Positions 1-8,148 of a stretch of 64,000 bases of DNA are shown here, in pieces. The position numbers and the translations under genes were made by a program. A model generated the notes under the pieces. That model was not told the DNA's origin. It saw only the letters and a program-made list of their open reading frames with translations, and did not search any database. Each line of letters opens with the position of its first letter. Within the stretch, counting starts at the first letter, position 1. Origin of the DNA: Pseudoalteromonas sp. XMcav2-N (GTDB lineage Bacteria; Pseudomonadota; Gammaproteobacteria; Enterobacterales; Alteromonadaceae); NCBI RefSeq assembly GCF_024124545.1, contig NZ_JAMXSF010000015.1:1-64000 (forward strand), given 5' to 3'.

Positions 1-213
1 ATGCATGGCAGTGTTGCCAAGCAGCCGGTCCATACGTTTAATGTTGTGTTTTGCTGCGACAGGGCCTTTCATATTTCGACCCAGCTCAGTAAGAGACAGT
101 TGATTGCTATCGAGCAAAGTCTCAGTTTCCAGCATTAATGAATCAAGGCGCCGCGCATGAATTTGGGGGCAGTTTTTTCTGAGCATATCGTGTAGGATAG
201 TGATATCACGCAT
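1..213 (-). CDS. IS4/IS10-family transposase, N-terminal part (cut by window edge)
   Basis: The minus-strand frame is open from ATG at 213 to base 1 (71 codons, no stop). The residues resemble the start of the IS10/Tn10 transposase: an N-terminal 'ILHDMLRKNCPQIHARRLDS' stretch, then 'LTELGRN' and 'KHNIKRMDRLLGN', which match the DNA-binding N-terminal domain of that family. The DDE catalytic core would lie outside the window, so activity cannot be judged. Confidence 0.75.
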   Translation of the reverse strand, partial: MRDITILHDMLRKNCPQIHARRLDSLMLETETLLDSNQLSLTELGRNMKGPVAAKHNIKRMDRLLGNTAMH

Positions 214-316
214 GGTGTTGTTATCTATTTAGTTTTTGGCGAAATAAATTAGATAAAACAATGCCGTGCGTGTCCATCACATTGATTTTAAATATGAATA
301 TCTGGGGATTCCTCAG
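1..316 (-). mobile_element. IS10-like insertion sequence (IS4 family), one end only
   Basis: The right-hand end of an insertion sequence. The terminus read inwards from 316 on the minus strand begins CTGAGGAATCCCC, close to the IS10 end (CTGAGAGATCCCC), and a transposase start lies about 100 bases inside it. The element continues beyond base 1, so the other end and the target duplication cannot be seen. It sits directly against the recombination core of an integron cassette (GGGCGTTATGC at 321-331). Confidence 0.75.
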
Positions 317-347
317 ATGCGGGCGTTATGCAACTAAGGATTGAGCT

Positions 348-1070
348 TTGCTATTACCTCCAGATCTTAGAACACTTGGCTATGGTGAATTACCAGTCAT
401 TATTAAGCTAAATGAGCTTTCATACGTTCATGAAGATGAACATATCCAACCTGTTTACCCTTGGGCTGGTGTAAGAGATATTCTTGAATATGTCACATGT
501 GTAGAGTTTGCTAAGTCGAGATTATTAGCACTTCCAACTGGTCGTGCATTAGGAGGTGTTAATGTTACTCCTGCTCGTCATGATTCAGCTTCATTAGTGT
601 TCTTTGCACAAGCAACATTAGACAATTTAGCCGTATGGCTTAATGATGTATTTCAATTAAACCTTAAAGGTAATAATGTTTCTTTTTATAAAAACCAAAT
701 AAAATTAAAACTGGGAGAGAAGTATTGTGGTTTTACTCAAGTTTTAGACGATTATGAACATTTTATTCAAAATTTGAATTCCTATCGAATGGAATGGCTA
801 CATCGTGTAGCAGGTGGCGCCCAAATATACAGTGATAAAGCACCTTCTGAGCCTGATGCAAATATATCAATTCAAGTTCCTATAGACCCTGTTATTCCAT
901 CATTAGCTTCGGAACGTCAGAGGTACTTAAAACGAATTCAAAAAGTTCAACAAAAAAATGGAGGGAAATGGTTAATGCCAATTGACGAATTTGCCGTGCA
1001 TATTCAAAGTAAGACTAAAGGCTTATTAATAGAGTTATTGGAATGCACTATCGCAGCAAAGGTTGCATAA
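348..1070 (+). CDS. Hypothetical cassette-borne protein, 240 aa
   Basis: Not recognised. The start is TTG at 348, preceded by AAGGA (336-340) at normal spacing; an in-frame stop at 342-344 rules out an earlier start. The protein is soluble in appearance, with no signal peptide or membrane helix, a mid-protein section rich in Asn/Lys and a basic C-terminal third. The base composition is clearly more AT-rich than the genes to its right, and the stop codon lies in the attC, both typical of a mobile integron cassette. Function is unknown; many such cassette genes encode toxin, antiphage or modifying proteins, but nothing here points to one of these. Confidence 0.65.
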   Translation: MLLPPDLRTLGYGELPVIIKLNELSYVHEDEHIQPVYPWAGVRDILEYVTCVEFAKSRLLALPTGRALGGVNVTPARHDSASLVFFAQATLDNLAVWLNDVFQLNLKGNNVSFYKNQIKLKLGEKYCGFTQVLDDYEHFIQNLNSYRMEWLHRVAGGAQIYSDKAPSEPDANISIQVPIDPVIPSLASERQRYLKRIQKVQQKNGGKWLMPIDEFAVHIQSKTKGLLIELLECTIAAKVA

Positions 1071-1157
1071 CAAGTTGCTTAAACGGACAAAAAACAGTTG
1101 GCTTTTGCTCGTTCCTCGCAATTTTAGCCAACAATTTTTAGCCGCTTAGCAAAGCGC
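1065..1157 (+). repeat. attC-like integron recombination site, degenerate right core
   Basis: Begins GCATAACAAGTTGC (R'' side). It contains the paired inner arms GTTGGCT and AGCCAAC around a loop with CGTTCCTCGC, and ends GCCGCTTAGCAAAGCG. The expected final GTTATGC core is replaced by CTGGAG, so the site looks decayed or recombined at its right side. The imperfect palindrome and the overlap with the stop codon of the gene at 348 support the call. Confidence 0.6.
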
Positions 1158-1288
1158 TGGAGACTTTATAAGACACCCAGCCCTGCGCAGATAAGCTGCG
1201 GCTTGGCACTTTTGAGCTTGTCCGTACTGTTCAAATGGTCCAGGCTAAAAATCCGAGTGCAGAGATTATCGAAAGGCCAAGTGAATTA

Positions 1289-2755
1289 TCACTCGGCGCC
1301 TCTTATCTGAAATACAAATTCGCTACCCTGACCAAGTTGGCTGTTTACCTTGATTTCTGACTTGAGCAGTTTTAATAGTCTGGCGGTTATGGCCAGGCCA
1401 AGGCCGGCATGGGTTTTTTTGCAGCCTTTACTGTTACTGGCCTGATAGCGCGCTTCAAAAATATAGGGTAGCTCTTTGGGACTGATCCCAACTCCAGTGT
1501 CCTGAACTGCAATATCGTAACCGCCATCCCTGGGATTTACGGCAATAGAGATAATGCCACCAGCCGGGGTGTGACGCAGTGCATTCTCTATTAAGTTACT
1601 CAGTACGCGTTCTAGTTTGGCGATGTCTGAGTACACTACATAGTCACATTCTGTGGGGGTGACGCGCAGGGTGATCTCAGCCTGCTGGGCTTTGAGGGCA
1701 AACTTGGCGAGCACATCGTATATGAGTTCACCCATATTAAAGACCTCAAAATGCACCTGAGTATGCCCGGATTCCAGATGGGCCAGCTCGAAGATCTGGT
1801 CGATGAGGTTTTTCAGTTGCGAACAGTTTTTCAGAGCTATCTCCATGTAACGCTGCATGTCGCCGGTTGCTGCAGATCCTCGCTCAACCAGTTCGAGATA
1901 GCCCTGTAAAGAGGCTAATGGCGTGCGCAAGTCATGTGACAGATGCGCCAGCAGCTGACGGCGTTGCTCATCTACCGCTGTTAGCTGGGACATCTGCTTA
2001 TTGATGGTGTGCAGCATGGTGTTGATACCGTTGCCCAGCTGATGGATCTCGTTATCCTGTTGCTGCCACTCAAGCAGGGGGGCTTGTTTGATATCAAATT
2101 TATGCGCCTCAACGGTGCGAATATATTGATTCAAACGCTTCAAAGGTTTGGTCATAAAACGGAACAGCAACAGCAGGGTAATAAATAAAAGCAGCAAAAA
2201 GACACCCAGCCATACGGCTTGCTTTACCAGCTGATCAGAACTGTTGAGCTGCGCCACAATCGAGTCATAAATTGACGAGCCAATAATAACGTACAGATAT
2301 CCCTGCAGCTTTTGTTCGTTATACACAGGTGCAACAGAAAAGATCTTTTGCCCTGTTAATGCGCGTGGATCATCGCCATACACCGGGAGTCTGGCGGGGG
2401 CATTGATCAGCTGTACCAGCGGACTTAAATTAATCGATTCGCGTTTTACCTCACCTGGTTTGGCAGAGTAGGTGAGCAGCTTGCCGCTGGGGTCAACAAA
2501 ATAGAATTCAAATGCCGGGCCCAACACCATCAGGGTATGAAACAGGTTCTCCAGCGCCTTATAGTCGTAGACTCCTTGCTGGAGTAACGGGTTATCTTGT
2601 GCCAGATGCTCAGCTAGCCCAATATGCAGTTGTTGCTCTGCCTGCGCACGTGAAACCGATGACAGATTCTGGGTCCACCAGACAAACACCGACACGATAA
2701 GCATAAAAACGGCCGTGATTGTCAGTGCGAGGCGGTGATAAAGAGAGAGAGTCAT
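1289..2755 (-). CDS. Sensor histidine kinase (membrane-bound, class I)
   Basis: 488 aa. The N-terminal membrane helix (about residues 8-28) and a second helix (about 180-200) flank a periplasmic sensor domain of about 150 residues. A HAMP linker follows, then a HisKA helix with the phospho-acceptor in 'LLAHLSHDLRTPLASLQGY', and an HATPase domain with N box 'NLIENALRHTP', G1 'DTGVGI' and G2 'GLGLAI'. It overlaps the response regulator stop by four bases (ATGA), so the two are translationally coupled partners. The signal is unknown. All catalytic boxes are present. Confidence 0.93.
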   Translation of the reverse strand: MTLSLYHRLALTITAVFMLIVSVFVWWTQNLSSVSRAQAEQQLHIGLAEHLAQDNPLLQQGVYDYKALENLFHTLMVLGPAFEFYFVDPSGKLLTYSAKPGEVKRESINLSPLVQLINAPARLPVYGDDPRALTGQKIFSVAPVYNEQKLQGYLYVIIGSSIYDSIVAQLNSSDQLVKQAVWLGVFLLLLFITLLLLFRFMTKPLKRLNQYIRTVEAHKFDIKQAPLLEWQQQDNEIHQLGNGINTMLHTINKQMSQLTAVDEQRRQLLAHLSHDLRTPLASLQGYLELVERGSAATGDMQRYMEIALKNCSQLKNLIDQIFELAHLESGHTQVHFEVFNMGELIYDVLAKFALKAQQAEITLRVTPTECDYVVYSDIAKLERVLSNLIENALRHTPAGGIISIAVNPRDGGYDIAVQDTGVGISPKELPYIFEARYQASNSKGCKKTHAGLGLAITARLLKLLKSEIKVNSQLGQGSEFVFQIRGAE

Positions 2756-3477
2756 TGCATTTCCTGCTGTAGCGGTTTGGCATTAAGTTTGTAGCCCACA
2801 CCCCACACGGTTTCTATGATCGTATGATCGGTAATTTGCTCAAACTTGTTGCGAATGCGGTTAATATGGGAATTGACAGTGTGTTCATAGCCCAGATGAT
2901 CATAGCCCCACACCGATTCCAAAAGCTGAGCCCGGGAAAACACCTGGTTGGGGTGGCGGGCAAAAAACAACACTAAATCAAACTCTGTGGCGGTAAGGTC
3001 TACAGGGGTTTGCTGCAAAGTCAGTTCATGAAAATGCGGGTCGATATGTAGCTGGCCAATCACCACCGGGCTGGGGGTTGTTGCCGTTTGTTGCTGTGGT
3101 TCGTACAACAGCTTAATGTGTCTGAGCTGAGCCTTAACTCTGGCCTGAAACTCCCTGTAGCTAAAGGGCTTGCAGATATAGTCGTCGGCCCCCATTTCAA
3201 GGCCAATAATGCGGTCCATTTCACTGCTTTTCGACGTCATCATGATCACACTGACTTTGGGATAGCGCGTTTTTATCTCCCGGCACAAAGTCAGGCCATC
3301 GACTTCGGGCAGCATGATGTCGAGTATGACGATGGCATAATGATGATTGCTCAGATGTGGCATAACCCGATCTCCACTGGCAAGATGTTCTACGTCGAGA
3401 TCCAACTCGTTCAGGTGAACGCGCAATAGATCGGCAATATCGGCATCGTCTTCAACGATAAGCACTTTTTGCTGCAT
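2752..3477 (-). CDS. OmpR/PhoB-family response regulator
   Basis: 241 aa from ATG at 3477, which has a GGAG ribosome site; a longer frame to 3531 lacks one. The receiver domain has the acidic pair 'VEDDAD', phospho-acceptor Asp in 'VILDIMLPEVDG' and Lys in 'YICKPF'. The C-terminal winged helix has 'LTATEFDLV' and 'VNSHINRIRNKFE', the DNA-recognition part. Partner of the overlapping kinase. The genes lie 76 bases downstream of two spondin-domain genes on the same strand, so the four may form one transcription unit. Confidence 0.93.
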   Translation of the reverse strand: MQQKVLIVEDDADIADLLRVHLNELDLDVEHLASGDRVMPHLSNHHYAIVILDIMLPEVDGLTLCREIKTRYPKVSVIMMTSKSSEMDRIIGLEMGADDYICKPFSYREFQARVKAQLRHIKLLYEPQQQTATTPSPVVIGQLHIDPHFHELTLQQTPVDLTATEFDLVLFFARHPNQVFSRAQLLESVWGYDHLGYEHTVNSHINRIRNKFEQITDHTIIETVWGVGYKLNAKPLQQEMQ

Positions 3478-3553
3478 AGCAGGTCTCCGCACCGGTGGCT
3501 GACACCGGCTGTTCGCGCTCCGCAACCGCAACGGTCACGGAGCGGTTCGGAGA

Positions 3554-4330
3554 CTACTTGGTTCTTGTAATGGTAACCGTCATCAGCGGGTTGTCGAATT
3601 TATGACTGCTCGTCAATACAGATGTTGTCAGCCCATCATCCATTCCAACCACACCAGGGTGCATAGCCACCTTGTTTAACGCTTCTCTGTCGGCACTAAA
3701 TCCAGTGCCACCATCTGCCGGGCCGGGTATGGTGCCCTGAGCTTCTGTGTTGGCCTCTGTGCCTGCGTCGTAGGCATGTGTCGTGAACGTCATGGCTTGA
3801 CCCACTGTCATTGCAGACACATCCAAAGCATTAAGACCGGTAAAGCCATCATTTGTATTCACCATCATGGAGATCAGAGATAACTTTTGTCCGTCAAGCG
3901 AGTCATGGGTCAGAGTCAGCTGGGTTTTTTTTCCAGGCGGTAAGGGGGCGGTTGCGCTCGCTTTACTTTGCACAACACCGAGTGCAAGCAGGTCGCTGTT
4001 ATCGCCTCCCTCTGCCAGCACTTCCAGTGCATTGCTGGCCGGCTCGCCCACTTGCCAGAATTGTCCTTCCTGGTGCAGTGCAACTGCGATTGGAGACAAG
4101 GGCTGTGCGTAGGTCAGGTTTGTTGCCGTGATCATTAACTCGACGGTCGTCGGAGTTGGGTCAACCGGGTCAACCGGATCTACTGGGTCTACTGGGTCTA
4201 CTGGGGCGGGGTCATCGACCATTTGCATATCTTCATCCGGCATCGTAGTCGGCATAGGGTCGTCATTGTCACTGCCACAGGCCGCTAATACTAAGCAGGC
4301 TGCGGGCAGGGTAAGTCTGAATAGTTTCAT
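3554..4330 (-). CDS. Spondin-domain lipoprotein
   Basis: 258 aa with a lipoprotein signal peptide (lipobox LAAC, Cys at about residue 18). A low-complexity linker follows with acidic residues and tandem Asp-Pro-Val repeats (about residues 42-58), then a domain of about 190 residues resembling bacterial spondin_N proteins: 'ITATNLTYAQPLSPIAVALH', an 'EGGD' turn, 'MMVNTNDGFTGLNALDV' and a late 'DAGTEANTE'. It is probably anchored to a membrane with the domain exposed at the cell surface or in the periplasm. It is a paralogue of the next gene upstream (4341-5042). Role unknown. Confidence 0.8.
   Translation of the reverse strand: MKLFRLTLPAACLVLAACGSDNDDPMPTTMPDEDMQMVDDPAPVDPVDPVDPVDPVDPTPTTVELMITATNLTYAQPLSPIAVALHQEGQFWQVGEPASNALEVLAEGGDNSDLLALGVVQSKASATAPLPPGKKTQLTLTHDSLDGQKLSLISMMVNTNDGFTGLNALDVSAMTVGQAMTFTTHAYDAGTEANTEAQGTIPGPADGGTGFSADREALNKVAMHPGVVGMDDGLTTSVLTSSHKFDNPLMTVTITRTK
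4158..4202 (-). repeat. Five tandem 9-bp units encoding Asp-Pro-Val
   Basis: Direct 9-base repeats (GGGTCAACC / GGGTCTACT variants) inside the lipoprotein linker. Each unit adds three residues, so copy-number change would alter linker length without breaking the frame. Confidence 0.75.
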
Positions 4331-4340
4331 AGTGGACCCC

Positions 4341-5042
4341 TTACTTAACTGTTACAGTCACTTTAGCAACCGGGTTTAACCAGCGGTGAACCGTATTGTG
4401 CAAATCGCTTTTACCGCCTGTTGTGTCGTCGTCACCTAAATTGCCGCGATGAATATGAACAAGCGTGTTACTTTCAGTTTCCGTCACACCGCTGCCCTGA
4501 GTACCTGGAGCAGCGCCTGGAGATGCGGGGATCCCTGGGGTGTTGGGTGCGCCAGAGCCATCCACCACCAACTCATTGTTTGCCTCTGTTCCGGCATCAT
4601 AGGCATTCAGGTAGATATGATATGTGCCAGGTGCGGTTGGAATGGGCCAGCTATTGAGACCAACGAAACCGTCGTTAGTAGGCAGCATCATGGCGACGAT
4701 AGACAGGCGGTCGTTTCCGGCATCGGTTTCCAGACTGGTCATTGTTGAAGCAACCGGTCCGAGCAGACCTCCAGCCGGGTTTTCCATGGTGTTGGCATTG
4801 ACACCCGTCAGTATCTCGCTCAGACCGGTTAGTGAGCCACCTTCGGCCATCGCCTGAAGTGCTTCAGACGCTTGCTCTCCAGTTTGGAATAACATGGCGT
4901 TGCTGGTATGGGCACTCACCAGTAAGGGAGTAAAGTAAATCCCTTGTGTAAGGTTAGTGATCTTAACGTCCAGAGAAGCTGCGCTGGCTGTGCCAGATGC
5001 CAGTAAAATACCTGTGATGAGGGGGGTGATGCGTGTTTTCAT
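4341..5042 (-). CDS. Secreted spondin-domain protein
   Basis: 233 aa with a Sec signal peptide (hydrophobic residues about 8-21, cleavage near 'ASA'). The rest is a single spondin_N-like domain: 'VKITNLTQGIYFTPLLVSAH', 'GEQASEALQAMAEGG', 'MMLPTNDGFVGLNSW' and 'NAYDAGTEANNE'. No lipobox, unlike its downstream paralogue (10-base gap), so one soluble and one anchored version are probably made together. Eukaryotic spondin domains bind cell-surface and matrix partners; the bacterial role is not known. Confidence 0.8.
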   Translation of the reverse strand: MKTRITPLITGILLASGTASAASLDVKITNLTQGIYFTPLLVSAHTSNAMLFQTGEQASEALQAMAEGGSLTGLSEILTGVNANTMENPAGGLLGPVASTMTSLETDAGNDRLSIVAMMLPTNDGFVGLNSWPIPTAPGTYHIYLNAYDAGTEANNELVVDGSGAPNTPGIPASPGAAPGTQGSGVTETESNTLVHIHRGNLGDDDTTGGKSDLHNTVHRWLNPVAKVTVTVK

Positions 5043-5420
5043 AATTTACTCTTGTTGTTTGGATTTGACCCTGACAAGCATGCAGGCAAATTATGGAAAA
5101 TCGCTCCCGGAATTATCACAAAACCATCACAATGTTGTGACTTTTCTGTCTGGTCTGGTTTTTCGGCTGATTTTCGAGTGAAATTTGAGCCTTAGTCGGT
5201 GGATAAGTAAAAACGATAAATTAGTGGTATGTATAAGAAACTATGTCGGGCAGATGCACTCAAGCCTGCTGGGTGCATATTCTTACATTAAGTAGAATAA
5301 AATTTGTGGACAGAGGGGAGTGTTTGAATAAGTGCTGGGTAAAAAATGTTTAAAATCAAACTGCCTGATAAACCCGCCTGATAGGTGATTCGTTCAGCGG
5401 GCTTAAACTTCACTGGGTGA
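5043..5420. other. Intergenic region without a recognised gene
   Basis: About 380 bases between the start of the spondin operon (minus) and the end of a minus-strand leader peptide gene. The only structure noted is a hairpin at 5371-5404 (AACCCGC paired with GCGGGCTT), which on the minus strand is followed by TTTAT and may terminate the peptide gene. The promoter of the spondin operon should lie near 5050-5150, but no convincing boxes were picked out. Confidence 0.5.
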
Positions 5421-5582
5421 TTAGCACAACCAAGAAGTTTGTGTGCCTGGGCAGCGATGATCTGACCAGCAGTAGTAAGTTTGCTCTACACCACCAGCAA
5501 CTTGTGGTGTCATGTTTGCAGGTACGCCCGCTTTGTCGTTAGATAGGGCTTTCATTGGTTTCTTTTTTAGTTTTAGTAACAT
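5421..5582 (-). CDS. Small double-glycine leader peptide with Cys-rich core (bacteriocin/RiPP-like)
   Basis: 53 codons from ATG at 5582, with AAAGGAG ribosome site 7 bases before. The Lys-rich leader of about 31 residues ends 'TPQVAGG', a classic double-glycine processing site for peptidase-containing ABC exporters. The predicted core is about 22 residues with three Cys and the motif YYCW. The same leader ending and core motif occur in the divergent gene at 5715. No maturation enzyme or exporter is adjacent, so the product and its modification are unknown. Confidence 0.7.
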   Translation of the reverse strand: MLLKLKKKPMKALSNDKAGVPANMTPQVAGGVEQTYYCWSDHRCPGTQTSWLC

Positions 5583-5714
5583 AGTTATCTCCTTTGTTTG
5601 TTACGGTAATCAAACTAACATAGGACAAGTGTGAAAACAAAGTAAAATATTTAATTAAATTATCTGTGATAGGCTGTGGTTGGTATTACCTGAAACAACT
5701 ACAAGGAAACTGTG

Positions 5715-5912
5715 ATGAAACTTAATCTAAATAAAAAGCAGCTCAAACGTTTAACCTTCTCCGGTAAAACACTGGAAGGTCAAACACCGAATGTCGCTGG
5801 TGGCGCGGGTTCTTACTACGCTTGCTGGACTGAGCAAAAGTACTATTGCATGACGTGGGACGCAGATTGCCTGACACAACGTCGTTGCCAGACCTGGGAT
5901 GGATGTAACTAA
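5715..5912 (+). CDS. Double-glycine leader peptide with five-Cys core (bacteriocin/RiPP-like)
   Basis: 65 aa from ATG at 5715 with an AAGGA site. The leader 'MKLNLNKKQLKRLT...' ends 'TPNVAGG' at residue 30; the predicted core is 35 residues with five Cys and three Trp, beginning AGSYYACW. The leader type (basic, K-K-x-I/L-K-x-L, GG at the end) is that of GG-secreted natural-product precursors. It is divergent from the related peptide at 5421-5582 and followed by a strong terminator, so it is a single-gene unit. Whether the core forms disulfides or is modified cannot be told. Confidence 0.75.
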   Translation: MKLNLNKKQLKRLTFSGKTLEGQTPNVAGGAGSYYACWTEQKYYCMTWDADCLTQRRCQTWDGCN

Positions 5913-5923
5913 CAGGTTTATAT

Positions 5924-5952
5924 AAGAAGGGGTGGTTACTCACCCCTTCTTT
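5924..5952. terminator. Bidirectional intrinsic terminator
   Basis: Perfect hairpin AAGAAGGGGTG / CACCCCTTCTT followed by T-rich sequence on both strands; it separates the plus-strand peptide gene from the minus-strand ene-reductase gene. Confidence 0.8.
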
Positions 5953-5958
5953 GCTGGT

Positions 5959-7047
5959 TTATACCGCCTGTGCGACTTCGGTCAGTGTCGGGTAATCCGT
6001 GTAACCCCTGGCACCACCGCCGTACAGGGTGCTGTCATCCATGTTATTTAAAGGCGCATTCAGCCTGGCTCTTTCTACGAGGTCCGGATTTGCGACAAAT
6101 AAAGCGCCCAGACTCACCCCATCACACAGATCCTGTTGCAGTACTTTGTCAGCAATTGCTGGCGTGACAGGCCCGTCTTCCCAGTGGCTATGTGGGTTCA
6201 GTATCAATGCCCCTTTCCATAATCGACGTATTGCATCACTGGTTTCACGGCATGCAGCTTCCATAATGTGTAGATAAGCTAGCTCGGTGGGTAGTGCTTG
6301 AATCAGCACGTTGTATAACTGTTCGCTGTCCGTTTCGGCGATATCGTTGAAGGTATTGTGAGGCGAAATACGCAAGCCGACACGACCGGCTCCAATGGCG
6401 TCTGATACTGCCGCGACTATCTCCAGCGTAAAACGCGTTCGATTTTCAATGCTGCCACCATAGCAGTCTCGTCGCTGATTGGTACTGCTGGCCAGAAATT
6501 GATGGGGCAGGAACCCGTTGCCAGCGTGGATTTCAACCCCATCAAAGCCGCCCATAATGGCATATCTGGCCGCTTGTACGTAGTCTGAAATTGTGCTTTG
6601 GATTTCATCCATTGTGAGCGCCCGGGGTGGGGCAAAGTCTTTCATACCATCCGGCGTATACGTCTGACCCTGCGCTGTAATGGTACTGGGGGCAACAGAC
6701 TGGTGTGCACTGGGATACAGGCTGGGGTGGCCTATGCGACCACAATGCATGAGCTGTGCAACAATTTTGCCGCCTTGTGCGTGTACCGAATCGGTTACTT
6801 GTTGCCAGCTTTTTGCCTGCGGCAGTGTGTGCAGTCCAGGCGAATTCATATAACCCTGGCCAACCTGGCTGGGTTGTATGCCTTCAGAGATGATCAACCC
6901 GGCACTCGCGCGCTGACCGTAATAGGTTGCCATCAGCGCCGTTGCATGGCCGTGTTCTGTGGCCCGGTTACGGCTCATTGGTGCCATTACAAATCGGTTA
7001 GACGTAGCGATGCTGCCGTACTGAACAGGTTCAAATAAAGTGTGCAT
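5959..7047 (-). CDS. Old Yellow Enzyme family ene-reductase (FMN-dependent)
   Basis: 362 aa from ATG at 7047 (AAGGA site; a longer frame to 7125 lacks one). The TIM-barrel flavoprotein of the NemA/OYE family would reduce activated C=C bonds or nitro/quinone compounds with NAD(P)H. Visible motifs are the N-terminal 'NRFVMAPMSRNRA', 'GRIGHP', the substrate-binding pair in 'VEIHAGNGFLPHQF' (usually H-x-x-N), and 'RRDCYGGSIENRTRF'. It lies 29 bases downstream of a DMT-family exporter on the same strand, a frequent pairing under a redox- or xenobiotic-responsive repressor. Confidence 0.92.
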   Translation of the reverse strand: MHTLFEPVQYGSIATSNRFVMAPMSRNRATEHGHATALMATYYGQRASAGLIISEGIQPSQVGQGYMNSPGLHTLPQAKSWQQVTDSVHAQGGKIVAQLMHCGRIGHPSLYPSAHQSVAPSTITAQGQTYTPDGMKDFAPPRALTMDEIQSTISDYVQAARYAIMGGFDGVEIHAGNGFLPHQFLASSTNQRRDCYGGSIENRTRFTLEIVAAVSDAIGAGRVGLRISPHNTFNDIAETDSEQLYNVLIQALPTELAYLHIMEAACRETSDAIRRLWKGALILNPHSHWEDGPVTPAIADKVLQQDLCDGVSLGALFVANPDLVERARLNAPLNNMDDSTLYGGGARGYTDYPTLTEVAQAV

Positions 7048-7076
7048 AGTATTTTCCTTAAATTTTCCGAAAAGTA

Positions 7077-8048
7077 TTAAGATGGTTTGGTACTTAGTTG
7101 ACTGTGAACTTTGGCGTGTGAGCACCCAGCCTTCGAGTGTGTAAAAGTGTGTCGCTGAGAGATAACGATGGCCACTACAATGGCGCCGGCGCCGAGTAAT
7201 TGGCTGGGTGTCAGGGTTTCATCAAGAATGAAATACCCTAGTAATGCCGCACTCAGCGGGCTGGCAAACGACACAAAAGACACGCTGACGACGGGCAATT
7301 TTTCAATGGCTTTGAACCATATCAGATAAGCCAGCAGCGCGCCGACCAGGCTCAAATACCCATATCCCAGCAAGTTATTAACGGTGAGTGCGGCAGGTAA
7401 GCCTTCCTGAATGAGTCCAAACGGCAGTAAAAAGAGTCCCCCAACAGTCAGTTGCCAGCCTGTGAATGCAGCAACAGACACCCCCTCTGGTTTCCCCCAT
7501 TTTTTGGTTAGCACCAGGCCAGTAGCCATTGACGCTGCACCACCCAGCCCGGCCAGTAAGCCCTCTATAGGTAACACCATACTGGGCTCAAGAACCAAAA
7601 TTGACAGGCCTGCCATGCCTGTCAGGCAAGCAATAAACTGATGGAGCGTAAGAGATTCTTTGAGAAACAGCACACCCAATATCATAACCAGGATAGGTTG
7701 ACTCGACATCACCAGTGCTGCCACCCCTCCCGGGAGCAGGTAAGCCGCTACAAACAGGCAATAAAAAAATCCGCCAATGTTTAATATTCCAAGGGTGAGT
7801 GTGCGCAGCCACCAGCGCCCCTGAGGTAAGGCACGGGTAAATAACAGCAGTAGCAGGCCCGCGGGTAGTGCCCTGAATACCGCCGCCATTAAAGGTTTAT
7901 CAGCAGGCAACATCTCTGTGGTAACGACGTAAGTACTCCCCCAAATTGCAGGGGCAACCATTGCCACGAGCAACCACCCTATGGTGTGTCCTTCACACCT
8001 GCGCTGCTGTGGTATCGCTGATCTGATCAATTCAATGAGTCTGTTCAT
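7077..8048 (-). CDS. EamA/DMT-family membrane transporter
   Basis: 323 aa from ATG at 8048 (CGGAG site). About ten hydrophobic helices are arranged as two EamA repeats; the first includes 'PAIWGSTYVVTTEMLPADKP' and the second the matching 'GWQLTVGGLFLLPFGL'. Family members export metabolites, amino acids or drugs; the substrate here is unknown. It is the first gene of the operon with the ene-reductase, and a palindromic operator lies about 75 bases upstream. Confidence 0.88.
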   Translation of the reverse strand: MNRLIELIRSAIPQQRRCEGHTIGWLLVAMVAPAIWGSTYVVTTEMLPADKPLMAAVFRALPAGLLLLLFTRALPQGRWWLRTLTLGILNIGGFFYCLFVAAYLLPGGVAALVMSSQPILVMILGVLFLKESLTLHQFIACLTGMAGLSILVLEPSMVLPIEGLLAGLGGAASMATGLVLTKKWGKPEGVSVAAFTGWQLTVGGLFLLPFGLIQEGLPAALTVNNLLGYGYLSLVGALLAYLIWFKAIEKLPVVSVSFVSFASPLSAALLGYFILDETLTPSQLLGAGAIVVAIVISQRHTFTHSKAGCSHAKVHSQLSTKPS

Positions 8049-8091
8049 CGCTTTCTCCGTTTGGGAAATTATCTTGTTGCAATCAATCTCC

Positions 8092-8148
8092 ATATAAAGA
8101 TATTTGTGATATTGCTTCTTGTCAAGTATCTTTATGTAAAGTTACTTG
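8092..8148 (-). promoter_or_regulatory. Operator-like palindromes upstream of the exporter/ene-reductase operon
   Basis: A 26-base imperfect palindrome (CAAGTATCTTTATG / TAAAGTTACTTG, 8123-8148) is preceded by a second related half, ATAAAGATATTTG (8094-8106). The repeated AAGTATCTTTA element in a small efflux/reductase promoter is what a MarR- or HxlR-type repressor site looks like. The regulator gene itself is not in the neighbourhood. Confidence 0.5.

Larger units (their letters stand above)
317..1157 (+). other. Integron gene cassette remnant (core site, one gene, attC)
   Basis: The unit begins with an attC-type 3' core (GCGGGCGTTATGC, 319-331), carries one AT-rich gene with its own AAGGA ribosome site, and ends with an attC-like repeat whose first bases overlap the gene's stop codon. 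This is the normal layout of a Vibrio/Pseudoalteromonas-type cassette. No integrase or second cassette is visible. The IS lies immediately to the left, so the cassette may be the last member of an array or a relic. Confidence 0.65.
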
